Origin: an uncultured Thermoleophilia bacterium
GTDB lineage: Bacteria > Actinomycetota > Thermoleophilia > Gaiellales > F1-60-MAGs149
DNA: 6,365 nt
Direction: 5' to 3'
Assembly: GCA_902806305.1 (NCBI GenBank)
Contig: CADCWC010000243.1
Location: 1-6,365 of the forward strand
The notes under the pieces are model-generated. The model saw nothing but the letters and a program-made list of their open reading frames with translations. It was not told where the DNA came from and searched no databases. Shown one piece after another: positions 1 through 5,284 of this stretch (position 1 is the stretch's first letter; the number at the start of each line of letters is the position of its first letter). A program made the position numbers and the translations under genes.

Positions 1-332
1 TGGAACGTCTCGCGCCGCAGCCAGAACATCGAGCCCGGCACGTGGTAGCGCTCGCCGCGCTCGATGCCGCCCGTCAGGTAGCTGCCGTCCGGCAGGTCCT
101 CGCGCCAGTCGGCGGACCAGTGGAGCGGCGGGACGACGAGGCCGCCGGAGCGGGCCGCCGCGCGGAGGCAGATCTCGTGCGCCTTGATCGCGTCGAGGCC
201 CACGGCCGCGTGCTCGCCGTGCCACTCGAGCGTCCCGAGCGGCAGGTAGACGAGCGGCGCCGCCGCCAGCGCGGCGGCGATCTCCCACGGGAAGCACTCC
301 TCGTAGCGCACGGTGCGCGGCGTGTCGCCCAC
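1..332 (-). CDS. Creatininase-family amidohydrolase, N-terminal part (runs off the left edge)
   Basis: This is the first 110 residues of a metal-dependent amidohydrolase of the creatininase family; the 3' end lies outside the window. The signature LPLGTLEWHGEH, followed by GLDAIKAHEI, spans residues 30-53. E36, H38 and D47 have the same spacing as the first three metal ligands of Pseudomonas creatininase (E34, H36, D45). The later His/Glu ligands would fall just past the edge. I chose GTG at 332 because it begins 2 bases after the AOR stop, which points to translational coupling; an in-frame GTG at 311 is the alternative. There is no clear Shine-Dalgarno sequence. The family is broad: creatinine hydrolysis, formamide hydrolysis in archaeal riboflavin synthesis, and MftE in mycofactocin maturation. 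The substrate cannot be assigned. Its place behind an AOR gene suggests a linked catabolic or cofactor step, but this is inference. Confidence 0.88.
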   Translation of the reverse strand, partial: MGDTPRTVRYEECFPWEIAAALAAAPLVYLPLGTLEWHGEHAAVGLDAIKAHEICLRAAARSGGLVVPPLHWSADWREDLPDGSYLTGGIERGERYHVPGSMFWLRRETF

Positions 333-334
333 CG

Positions 335-2137
335 TCAGACGGCCACGGGCGGCAGACCGAGCTCGGCCAGGGTCGCCGCGGTCGGCGCGCCGTCGGCGCC
401 GAGGCCGCGCGCGGCGTAGTAGGCGTCGATCATGGCCCGCAGCCGCTCCGCCGGGAGCCGCGCCTCCCGTCCCGACGCCACGGTGAGCCCCTCGTCGAGG
501 AACCGGGCGGGCAGCCAGTCGTCGGCGGCCGTGGCGCCGAAGCGCGCGTTCAGACGCCGCTTGGCGACCACGATCCGCCGCGCGGTCGTGGCGAGCTCGT
601 CGCCGTCGACCTCCCACCCCGTCACGGTCGAGAGCAGCGCCGCCCACTCCGGGAACGGGTCCTGGAAGACGCCGCGCAGGAACTTGCAGAGGATCAGCGA
701 GTCCATGGCGGCCGCCCGGTCCTCGCTCGTGACCGCCGCCGCCACGTGCGCCGCGCCGCCGTGCAGGCGGTCGTGGCCGCCCGCGAAGTCCGCCTCGTAG
801 GCGCCCGAGCGGTTGTGGTCGGCCCCGCGCGCGTTGACGGCCAGGCCGAGCGCCATCGCCTGCAGCGTCCGCGGCTCGTAGCCGGGCAGCTCGAGGCCCT
901 TCACCTGGGCCGCGAAGCGGATCGAGTCGCCGCCCACGACGGCCGCCATCCGCCGCGAGCCCTCGGCGAGCAGCGCCCCGACGCCCTCGCGCGCCGCGGT
1001 GAGCTCGACGGCCCGGTGGAGGGCGGCGGCGTCGCCGAAGCGCAGCCACGGCTCGTCGAGCAGGCCCTGCTCGACGCACTCCATCGCGAAGGCGATGGTG
1101 CCGCCGGTGGAGATCGTGTCGAGGCCGAGCGCGTCGCAGCGGCGGCTCGCCGTCAGGACGGCGTCCGGATCGGTCACGCCGCAGAGCGGTCCGAGCGCGA
1201 ACACGCTCTCGTACTCGACCCGCACCTTGCCGCCGCCCGACGCGGCGTAGAAGTGCGCACAGCCGATCGTGCACGCCGCGCACGAGGCGCGCGCGACGCG
1301 GCGCTCCGGTCCGAGGTCCTCCGCGGCCAGATCGGCCGCCTGCGGGTGGCTCGAGGCCTGGAAGTTCCGCGTCGGCAGGGTCGACAGCGCGTTGAAGGCG
1401 AGCAGGTTCGCCAGGGTGCCGAGCTCCCGGTACTTCGCCGTCGCGGGGCCGAGCGAGCGGGTGCGCAGGTCGGCCGCCGCCCGCAGCACGCCGTCGGGAT
1501 CCGCGGGGCGCACCTTCGTGACCGGGCGCACGGCGACGGCCTTCAGGAGCTTCGCGCCGAGCACGGCGCCGAGCCCGCCGCGCCCCGCGTGCCGACCGTC
1601 GGTGGAGATCGTGGCGTAGCGGACGAGCCGCTCGCCCGCCGGTCCGATCGCCGCGACCCGGTAGGCGCGGCCGAGGCGGGCCCGCAGCTCCTCCTCCGTG
1701 TCGGCCGCGCCGCGACCCCAGGTGTCGCCCGCGGGCTCGAGCCGCACCTCGTCACCTTCCACGACGAGCACGGACGGCGCGGCGCAGCGTCCGTGCACGA
1801 CGATCGCGTCGTGCCCCGTGCCCTTGCCCGCGATCGCGAAGTGGCTGGAGGCGAGCGCGTCGGAGGGCAGCCCGGTGAGCGGGGAGAGCGCCACGACGGC
1901 CAGCTTCGCGCTGGTGGTGAGCGGGGTGCCCACCAGCGGCGAGAAGACGAAGGCGAGCGGAGCCGCCGCGTCGAGTGGGTCGACGCCCGCCGGGGCCAGG
2001 CGGTCGAGCAACCAGGAGCCCAGACCGGCGCCGCCGATCGTGGCCCGCAGCACGTCGTCGGGCAACGGCAGCGCCTCGGCGGTCCCGGTCCCGAGGTCGA
2101 CGACGAGGGCACGTCCGAAGTAGCCGCCCGGCGTCAT
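335..2137 (-). CDS. aor: Aldehyde:ferredoxin oxidoreductase (AOR family, tungsten/molybdenum pterin enzyme)
   Basis: The gene encodes a 600-residue cytoplasmic enzyme, full length for the family. AORs oxidise aldehydes to carboxylic acids, or reduce acids, with ferredoxin using a tungsto-bispterin and a 4Fe-4S cluster. Visible signatures are the N-terminal GGAGLG turn (35-40), AGRGGLGAVLGAKLLKAV (184-201), cluster ligands C286, C289 and C293 in CAACTIGC with the fourth at C484 (LILCKF), LPGYEPR (417-423), and ARGADHNRSG (436-445). The cluster spacing matches the Pyrococcus furiosus enzyme (C288, C291, C295, C494). The ATG at 2137 overlaps the MobA-MoaD stop as ATGA and has GAGG 7 bases upstream. 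The open frame continues further upstream only as antisense-frame sequence. The true aldehyde, and whether W or Mo is used, cannot be read from sequence; tungsten is the family norm. Confidence 0.95.
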   Translation of the reverse strand: MTPGGYFGRALVVDLGTGTAEALPLPDDVLRATIGGAGLGSWLLDRLAPAGVDPLDAAAPLAFVFSPLVGTPLTTSAKLAVVALSPLTGLPSDALASSHFAIAGKGTGHDAIVVHGRCAAPSVLVVEGDEVRLEPAGDTWGRGAADTEEELRARLGRAYRVAAIGPAGERLVRYATISTDGRHAGRGGLGAVLGAKLLKAVAVRPVTKVRPADPDGVLRAAADLRTRSLGPATAKYRELGTLANLLAFNALSTLPTRNFQASSHPQAADLAAEDLGPERRVARASCAACTIGCAHFYAASGGGKVRVEYESVFALGPLCGVTDPDAVLTASRRCDALGLDTISTGGTIAFAMECVEQGLLDEPWLRFGDAAALHRAVELTAAREGVGALLAEGSRRMAAVVGGDSIRFAAQVKGLELPGYEPRTLQAMALGLAVNARGADHNRSGAYEADFAGGHDRLHGGAAHVAAAVTSEDRAAAMDSLILCKFLRGVFQDPFPEWAALLSTVTGWEVDGDELATTARRIVVAKRRLNARFGATAADDWLPARFLDEGLTVASGREARLPAERLRAMIDAYYAARGLGADGAPTAATLAELGLPPVAV

Positions 2138-2994
2138 CCGCCCGCCTCGGCGCTCAGGAAGCTCACGGTCTCGCCACCCGCCAGCGGCACGTCCGGGTCG
2201 CCGCTGATGCGGTCGCCGTCGACGGCCGCGACCACGTGCCGGTCGAGCTCGAGGCCGACGGCCGCCGCCGCGCGCGCGACCGAGGAGGCGAGGACCTCCA
2301 CGGGCGCCCGGACACCGACCGGGCGGAGGGTGCCGAAGCGGGCCACGGACACGGCCGGCTCGGGCTCCGCATGGGCCCGCTCGTAGTCCTCGCGGCCGTT
2401 CAGGTTCCGCAGCGACGCGAGCGTGGGGTCGGCGGTGCGGAGCGCGGGATCGTGGAGCAGGGCCGCCTCGTCGAGCCGGCGCACGTCGAGCTGGTCGAGG
2501 AGGTACGCCGGCCGGAGGCGGTCCTGCTCGAGCAGGGCGGCCACGCGGGCCGCGACCGCCGTCCGGTAGGCGGCGGCGAGCGGGTGGCGGTGCCCGTGCG
2601 CCTCGGGCAGCACCGCGTCGGCGGGTCCCTGGCCGTCGTCGCCGTCCAGGGCGCCGAGGACGCGGCGGACGAACGCGGGATGGAGGAGCGGCACGTCGAC
2701 GGCCGACAGGTAGACCGCCTCGGCGCGGCCGTCGAGCGCGGTCAGGCCCGCGTGCAGCCCGGCGAGCGGGCCGCGCCCCTCGACCGGGTCCTCGGCCACC
2801 TCGACGTCCGCAGGCAGGGCGGGCAGCACCTGGTCCGGGGCCCGCACGACGACCACGGGCCCGTCCACGACGCGCCCCACGAGCCCGACCACCCGGCGCA
2901 GCAGCGTCGACCCGTGCCACGGCAGGAGCGCCTTGGGCGACCCCATGCGCGACGATCGGCCGCCCGCGAGGACGATGCCCGCACGGCGCTCCAC
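2134..2994 (-). CDS. mobA: MobA-like molybdopterin nucleotidyltransferase fused to a C-terminal MoaD/ThiS-type sulfur carrier
   Basis: The product has 286 residues, against about 190-210 for ordinary MobA. Residues 5-205 form a MobA-type nucleotidyltransferase: LAGGRSSRMGSPKALL (9-24, nucleotide-binding loop with R16 and K21), GPLAGL (75-80), the metal-binding Asp in SAVDVP (D100), HPLAAAYR (137-144) and NLNGREDY (197-204). Residues 213-286 resemble the MoaD ubiquitin-like fold: a beta-rich start, then the PLAGGETVSFL motif (270-280), ending exactly in AGG at the C-terminus. A free Gly-Gly end is what MoaD needs for thiocarboxylation. MobA adds GMP to molybdopterin; MoaD donates sulfur to molybdopterin synthase. 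The stop overlaps the AOR start, so the protein probably serves AOR cofactor assembly. The GTG start at 2994 gives the canonical MobA N-terminus but has no close Shine-Dalgarno. A MocA-like cytidylyltransferase is possible, though GPLAG favours MobA. Confidence 0.88.
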   Translation of the reverse strand: MERRAGIVLAGGRSSRMGSPKALLPWHGSTLLRRVVGLVGRVVDGPVVVVRAPDQVLPALPADVEVAEDPVEGRGPLAGLHAGLTALDGRAEAVYLSAVDVPLLHPAFVRRVLGALDGDDGQGPADAVLPEAHGHRHPLAAAYRTAVAARVAALLEQDRLRPAYLLDQLDVRRLDEAALLHDPALRTADPTLASLRNLNGREDYERAHAEPEPAVSVARFGTLRPVGVRAPVEVLASSVARAAAAVGLELDRHVVAAVDGDRISGDPDVPLAGGETVSFLSAEAGG

Positions 2995-3028
2995 GCGGCC
3001 AGTGTAGCTCCGGCGCGACGATCGGCCG
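2947..3028. repeat. Pair of exact 16-bp direct repeats flanking the mobA start
   Basis: GCGCGACGATCGGCCG occurs at 2947-2962, inside the codons for the nucleotide-binding loop, and again at 3013-3028, upstream of the start. The copies are 66 bp apart and contain the palindrome CGATCG. Related CGACGATCG strings also occur nearby (about 3067-3076 and 3443-3451), so this may only be local composition. It could also be a duplicated operator or a remnant of a small duplication. Confidence 0.5.
3001..3006 (-). promoter_or_regulatory. Possible -10 box of a leaderless mobA-moaD/aor promoter
   Basis: On the minus strand, TACACT (3006-3001) ends 6 bases before the GTG start, so transcription would begin at or next to the start codon. 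Leaderless messages are common in actinobacteria, and the lack of a close Shine-Dalgarno sequence fits. No convincing -35 is seen 16-19 bases upstream. The 41-bp gap to the HD-GYP stop would also allow read-through, so this is tentative. Confidence 0.35.
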
Positions 3029-3035
3029 GGCGACG

Positions 3036-4394
3036 TCAGGCGGCGGGGGCGATGTCGAGCAGCGCCCGACGATCGCCGAGCTCGGCCACGATCGCGGCGC
3101 GCTGCCCGTCGAGCGAGAATCGCGACCCCGAGCCGAGGCGGTACTGCTCGTCGCGCCTCTCGAGGATGTGCACGAAGAGCTCCACGAGCTGCGGCCGGAA
3201 CTGGGTGCCGGCACAGCGCCGGAGCTCGGCGATCGCGGCCTCGGGGGTCAGCGCCCCACGGTAGGAGCGCGACTGCGTCATCGCGTTGTAGGCGTCGGCC
3301 AGGCCGATGATCGCCGACGCCTCCGGGATCTCCGCACCGGACAACGCGTCGGGGTACCCGCGACCGTCGAGCCGCTCGTGGTGGTGGCGGATGATCGTCG
3401 GCACGTCCCCGAACATCGCCGCCTCCCCGGCGATCCGCTCACCGACGATCGGGTGGCGGCGGATCTCCTCCCACTCGCGATCGTCGAGACGCCCCGGCTT
3501 GTTCAGCGTCTCGGTGGTGACGCCGATCTTGCCGACGTCGTGGAGGAGAGCGGCGAGCTGCACCTTCGACACGTCCGCGGGTGGCAGTCCCGCCGCCTCG
3601 GCCAGGTCGCGCGCGTACACCGCCACGGCGGCGGAGTGACCTGCGGTGTAGGCGTCCCGGGCGTCGAGGGCCCGGATCAGCGCGAGCGCGAGCGCCATGT
3701 TGTTCTGGGCGAACTGCTGGGCCAGGGCGGTCTTGTCGCGGTACAGGCGCAGCAGCGCGTTGGCGGCCAGCAGCGGGATCAGCGAGAAGAGCAGCACCAC
3801 GAGCGACGCCTCGTCGTAGCCGTAGGCGAGGACGATGATCAGCGGCACCGGGAAGAAGACGCCGCTCCCCGCCACGAGCAGCACCATCGTCAGGTGCTGG
3901 CGCAGCGGCCGCACACCCCGGACGACGGCCACGAACGAGTTGCCGACGAAGTTGGCCGCGAAGGCGGCGACGGCGGCCAGGACGGCCTGCGCGGCGTAGT
4001 CGCCGAGGTCGCGCGACGCGTCGAGCGGCCCCACGCTCAGGGCCGCGAAGCCTGCCGCCACGCCGGACGTCACGTAGACGCCGACGTAGGAGAACCAGCG
4101 CAGGTACGGCTTCCGGGCGTCGCCGAGCATGGCGCAGAGGCCGACGATCGCCGCGCCGAGCGGCCCCACCGTGAGCGCGGCCAGGATGCAGAGCGCCGAT
4201 CCGGCCGAGGCCACGAGCCGGCCGCTCAGCCGGGCGCCCTGCAGCTCGGCCACCGCGGCGCACAGGCCGAGGGCCACGACGGTGGCGACGTCGACCTCGT
4301 CGCGGGCGAACGCGGCCGCCAGCCCGGCCGCGAGCGCGCCGACGACCACGAGCGGGACGGCGGCGGCCCACGAGCGTGGATCGATGACGCGCAC
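3036..4394 (-). CDS. Membrane-anchored HD-GYP domain phosphodiesterase
   Basis: The product has 452 residues from the GTG at 4394. The N-terminal half (about residues 8-215) has some six or seven hydrophobic segments, so it is probably an integral membrane sensor of unknown ligand. A short linker (LYRDKTALAQQF) leads to a cytoplasmic HD-GYP domain (about 233-413). Visible motifs are TAGH (250-253), HDVGKIG (285-291), KPGRL (299-303), HHHERLDGRGYP (337-348) and ADAYNAMTQSRSYR (366-379). HD-GYP proteins hydrolyse cyclic di-GMP or related dinucleotides, and the metal-binding His/Asp residues look intact. The usual second Asp of the ADxxDAM motif is Asn here. I prefer this GTG over the in-frame ATG at 4445 because GGAAAGGGG lies 4 bases upstream and the candidate promoter leaves room for a leader of about 60 bases. 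The gene appears monocistronic or at the head of the mobA-aor transcript. Confidence 0.93.
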   Translation of the reverse strand: MRVIDPRSWAAAVPLVVVGALAAGLAAAFARDEVDVATVVALGLCAAVAELQGARLSGRLVASAGSALCILAALTVGPLGAAIVGLCAMLGDARKPYLRWFSYVGVYVTSGVAAGFAALSVGPLDASRDLGDYAAQAVLAAVAAFAANFVGNSFVAVVRGVRPLRQHLTMVLLVAGSGVFFPVPLIIVLAYGYDEASLVVLLFSLIPLLAANALLRLYRDKTALAQQFAQNNMALALALIRALDARDAYTAGHSAAVAVYARDLAEAAGLPPADVSKVQLAALLHDVGKIGVTTETLNKPGRLDDREWEEIRRHPIVGERIAGEAAMFGDVPTIIRHHHERLDGRGYPDALSGAEIPEASAIIGLADAYNAMTQSRSYRGALTPEAAIAELRRCAGTQFRPQLVELFVHILERRDEQYRLGSGSRFSLDGQRAAIVAELGDRRALLDIAPAA

Positions 4395-4398
4395 GCGT

Positions 4399-4407
4399 CC
4401 CCTTTCC
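4399..4407 (-). promoter_or_regulatory. Ribosome binding site deciding the HD-GYP start
   Basis: The minus strand reads GGAAAGGGG, then 4 bases, then GTG at 4394. It is the best Shine-Dalgarno match in this region and moves the start 17 codons inside the longest open frame, which begins at 4445. The codons before it (Cys-Asn-Phe-Asn region) do not look like part of the membrane domain. Confidence 0.7.
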
Positions 4408-4460
4408 GTGGTCCCCACGTTGAAGTTGCAGCCCGCGGACGACACAGGGACCCTCTTCGG

Positions 4461-4489
4461 AAGCTATCACCGGTTTCGGACCGTCACAA
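4461..4489 (-). promoter_or_regulatory. Candidate housekeeping promoter for the HD-GYP gene
   Basis: The minus strand has TTGTGA (-35, 4489-4484), a 17-base spacer, then TGA followed by TAGCTT (-10, 4466-4461), an extended -10 arrangement. The spacer contains the palindrome ACCGGT. The predicted transcription start near 4454 would give a leader of about 60 bases to the GTG at 4394. This is motif matching only; the -10 box is a weak match apart from its TA...T frame. Confidence 0.45.
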
Positions 4490-4513
4490 CGGGACCCCTG
4501 CTCAAGCCGCCGC

Positions 4514-4571
4514 ACCGGCGAGCCGGTACCTCACCTGCAGGGAACGCCGCAGACGCTCCGCCCGCCGGAGC
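4514..4571 (+). other. Three consecutive hairpins upstream of the micropeptide gene
   Basis: Three short inverted repeats follow one another: ACCGG/CCGGT with a CGAG loop (4514-4527); CTGC-A-GG/CC-GCAG with one bulged base (4535-4552); and GCTCCG/CGGAGC with a 5-base loop (4555-4571). They end about 60 bases before the ribosome binding site at 4631. They lie upstream of the HD-GYP promoter, so if transcribed they belong to the plus-strand unit, as a structured leader. They match no riboswitch class I recognise. In DNA this GC-rich, short hairpins can arise by chance. No clear plus-strand promoter was found in 4395-4513. Confidence 0.4.
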
Positions 4572-4630
4572 CCCGCAGCACCACCGAGCGCGCTTCCCCA
4601 CCGCCCGCCAGACCCGCCCACCCGATCGCC

Positions 4631-4635
4631 GGAGG
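4631..4635 (+). promoter_or_regulatory. Strong ribosome binding site of the micropeptide gene
   Basis: CGGAGGA contains a full GGAGG core 7 bases before the ATG at 4643. It is the strongest Shine-Dalgarno match in the window and the main reason for calling the short frame a gene. Confidence 0.75.
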
Positions 4636-4642
4636 ATCTCCC

Positions 4643-4723
4643 ATGCTCAAGGTCAAGCTGTTCTCGCTGTGCTCGCTCGTCGCCTCGCTCGCCACCGTGT
4701 CGGGGTTCTGCAAGACCTGGTAG
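4643..4723 (+). CDS. 26-residue hydrophobic micropeptide with two cysteines
   Basis: I do not recognise this small gene. The product has a basic N-terminus (K3, K5), one hydrophobic stretch (about 6-22, Leu/Val/Ala/Ser-rich) with C10 inside it, and a short polar end FCKTW with C23. Evidence for coding: GGAGG 7 bases before the ATG, a stop followed closely by a strong terminator, and every one of the 26 sense codons ending in G or C, which the shifted frames do not show. It is the only plus-strand gene here and stands alone between two minus-strand units. Possible roles are a membrane-inserted small protein, a toxin-like peptide, a signal-peptide-like secreted pheromone, or an AgrD-like peptide whose Cys23 could form a thiolactone. 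No processing or sensor gene is next to it, so all of these are inference. Confidence 0.62.
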   Translation: MLKVKLFSLCSLVASLATVSGFCKTW

Positions 4724-4761
4724 CAGCCCGCCGGGCCCCGCCCGGAGCGCCACGCTCCAGC

Positions 4762-4795
4762 CGCTGAAGGGCCGCCCACGGGCGGCCCTTCGGCG
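4762..4795. terminator. Strong hairpin terminator, probably bidirectional
   Basis: The stem GAAGGGCCGCC/GGCGGCCCTTC (4766-4776 with 4781-4791) encloses a CACG loop and extends to about 14 pairs at 4762-4795 with one T-G wobble. It lies between two convergent genes: 38 bases after the micropeptide stop and 24 bases past the stop of the minus-strand gene ending at 4820. Only a short TTCTC follows on the plus side and there is no long T-run on either strand, as is usual in high-GC actinobacteria. A smaller hairpin, GGAGCG/CGCTCC with a 3-base loop, precedes it at 4744-4758. Confidence 0.75.
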
Positions 4796-4819
4796 TTCTC
4801 CGGCCGCCTGCGCCCGGAC

Positions 4820-5284
4820 TCAGTCGTCGTCGTCGTCGCCGGGCCGGTCCTCGTCGCCGCCCGAGTCGCCGGAGCCGGAGGAGCCCGACGAGCCGCGCCC
4901 CCGACCACGCCCTCGACCGGAGCTCCCGTCGTCGTCGGCCGTGGAGTCGTCGTCGCCGGCCGTCCGCGGCGGGGCGGCCGGCGGCGTCGTGACGGACGGC
5001 GGACGCGTACGTGTCAGACCGGTCGCCGTCGGCGCCCCGGCGGGATCCGCCGTCGTGGGGGGCGCCGTCCTCGTCGCCGGAGCGGTCGTGGCCGCCGCTC
5101 GGGCGGTCGACGTGACGGTCGTCGTGACGACCTGCGCCTCCAGGCGCGCGCCGAGTCGGCCGAGCCCGTCGTCGTCGGGTCCGGAGGCGTCCAGCAGGGC
5201 CGCGCCCGCCGCGAGGCCCGCGCCCGCCACGACGACCATCGCCGCGAGGAACGCGAGCAGGCGGGGCAGACGATCACGCCTCAC
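4820..5284 (-). CDS. Membrane-anchored low-complexity protein with Thr/Pro stalk and Asp/Gly/Ser tail
   Basis: The product has 154 residues and no known domain. A short basic N-terminus (RRDRLPR) is followed by one hydrophobic helix (about 9-31), either a signal anchor or an uncleaved signal peptide; there is no lipobox Cys. Residues about 53-108 are a Thr/Ala/Pro-rich stalk (TTTVTST, APPTTA, TTPPAAPP). Residues 110-154 are acidic and flexible: DDDSTADDDG, an RGRGRGRG stretch, Gly/Ser repeats and a terminal DDDDD. The GTG start at 5284 lies 11 bases inside the end of the ferric-reductase-like gene, so the two are probably co-translated. The composition suggests an exported, disordered cell-surface spacer or cation-binding tail. 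No flavin attachment motif (D-x-x-S/T-G-A-T type) is seen. Its link to redox function rests only on gene order. Confidence 0.78.
   Translation of the reverse strand: MRRDRLPRLLAFLAAMVVVAGAGLAAGAALLDASGPDDDGLGRLGARLEAQVVTTTVTSTARAAATTAPATRTAPPTTADPAGAPTATGLTRTRPPSVTTPPAAPPRTAGDDDSTADDDGSSGRGRGRGRGSSGSSGSGDSGGDEDRPGDDDDD
4823..4837 (+). repeat. (GTC)5 trinucleotide repeat
   Basis: Five GTC units encode the C-terminal Asp run of the minus-strand low-complexity protein, directly next to its stop. Slippage here would only lengthen or shorten the acidic end, in frame. Confidence 0.85.

Noticed and set aside
746..2386. A 546-codon plus-strand open frame opposite AOR and MobA-MoaD
   Set aside because: It is antisense to well-supported genes, Arg/Ala/Gly-rich with no domain motifs; long antisense frames are expected in DNA of this GC content.
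2138..3214. A 359-codon minus-strand extension in frame with AOR, giving an apparent 959-residue protein
   Set aside because: It lies in a shifted frame over the MobA-MoaD gene, is an Arg/Pro/Gly-rich low-information translation, and AOR has a proper start with a ribosome binding site at 2137.
1975..3264. A 429-codon plus-strand open frame
   Set aside because: It is antisense to MobA-MoaD and the ends of AOR and HD-GYP, has biased Arg/Gly/Ala composition and no recognisable motif.
4447..4497. GGGACCC repeated at 4447 and 4491, around the HD-GYP promoter
   Set aside because: Seven-base GC-rich repeats are too short to be meaningful here without comparative support.
4434..4640. Possible cyclic di-GMP or cyclic di-AMP riboswitch, suggested by a CACAGGG string and the HD-GYP neighbour
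   Set aside because: The GEMM-I companions (GCAAACC, GNRA loop, GACGCAAAGCC-like receptor) and the ydaO core motifs are not found on either strand.
4643..4723. Micropeptide as a mycofactocin precursor (MftA), given a creatininase-family gene in the window
   Set aside because: The peptide lacks the conserved Ile-Asp-Gly...Val-Tyr C-terminus of MftA and no radical SAM gene is near; the creatininase gene is about 4.3 kb away in another operon.
4129..4767. A 212-codon plus-strand open frame across the intergenic island
   Set aside because: Most of it is antisense to the HD-GYP membrane domain, it is in a different frame from the micropeptide, and it runs into the terminator stem without its own ribosome binding site.
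4502..4908. Minus-strand open frames of 83 and 125 codons opposite the micropeptide and terminator
   Set aside because: They cross the strong terminator, have Arg/Gly-rich composition and have no ribosome binding site or motif.
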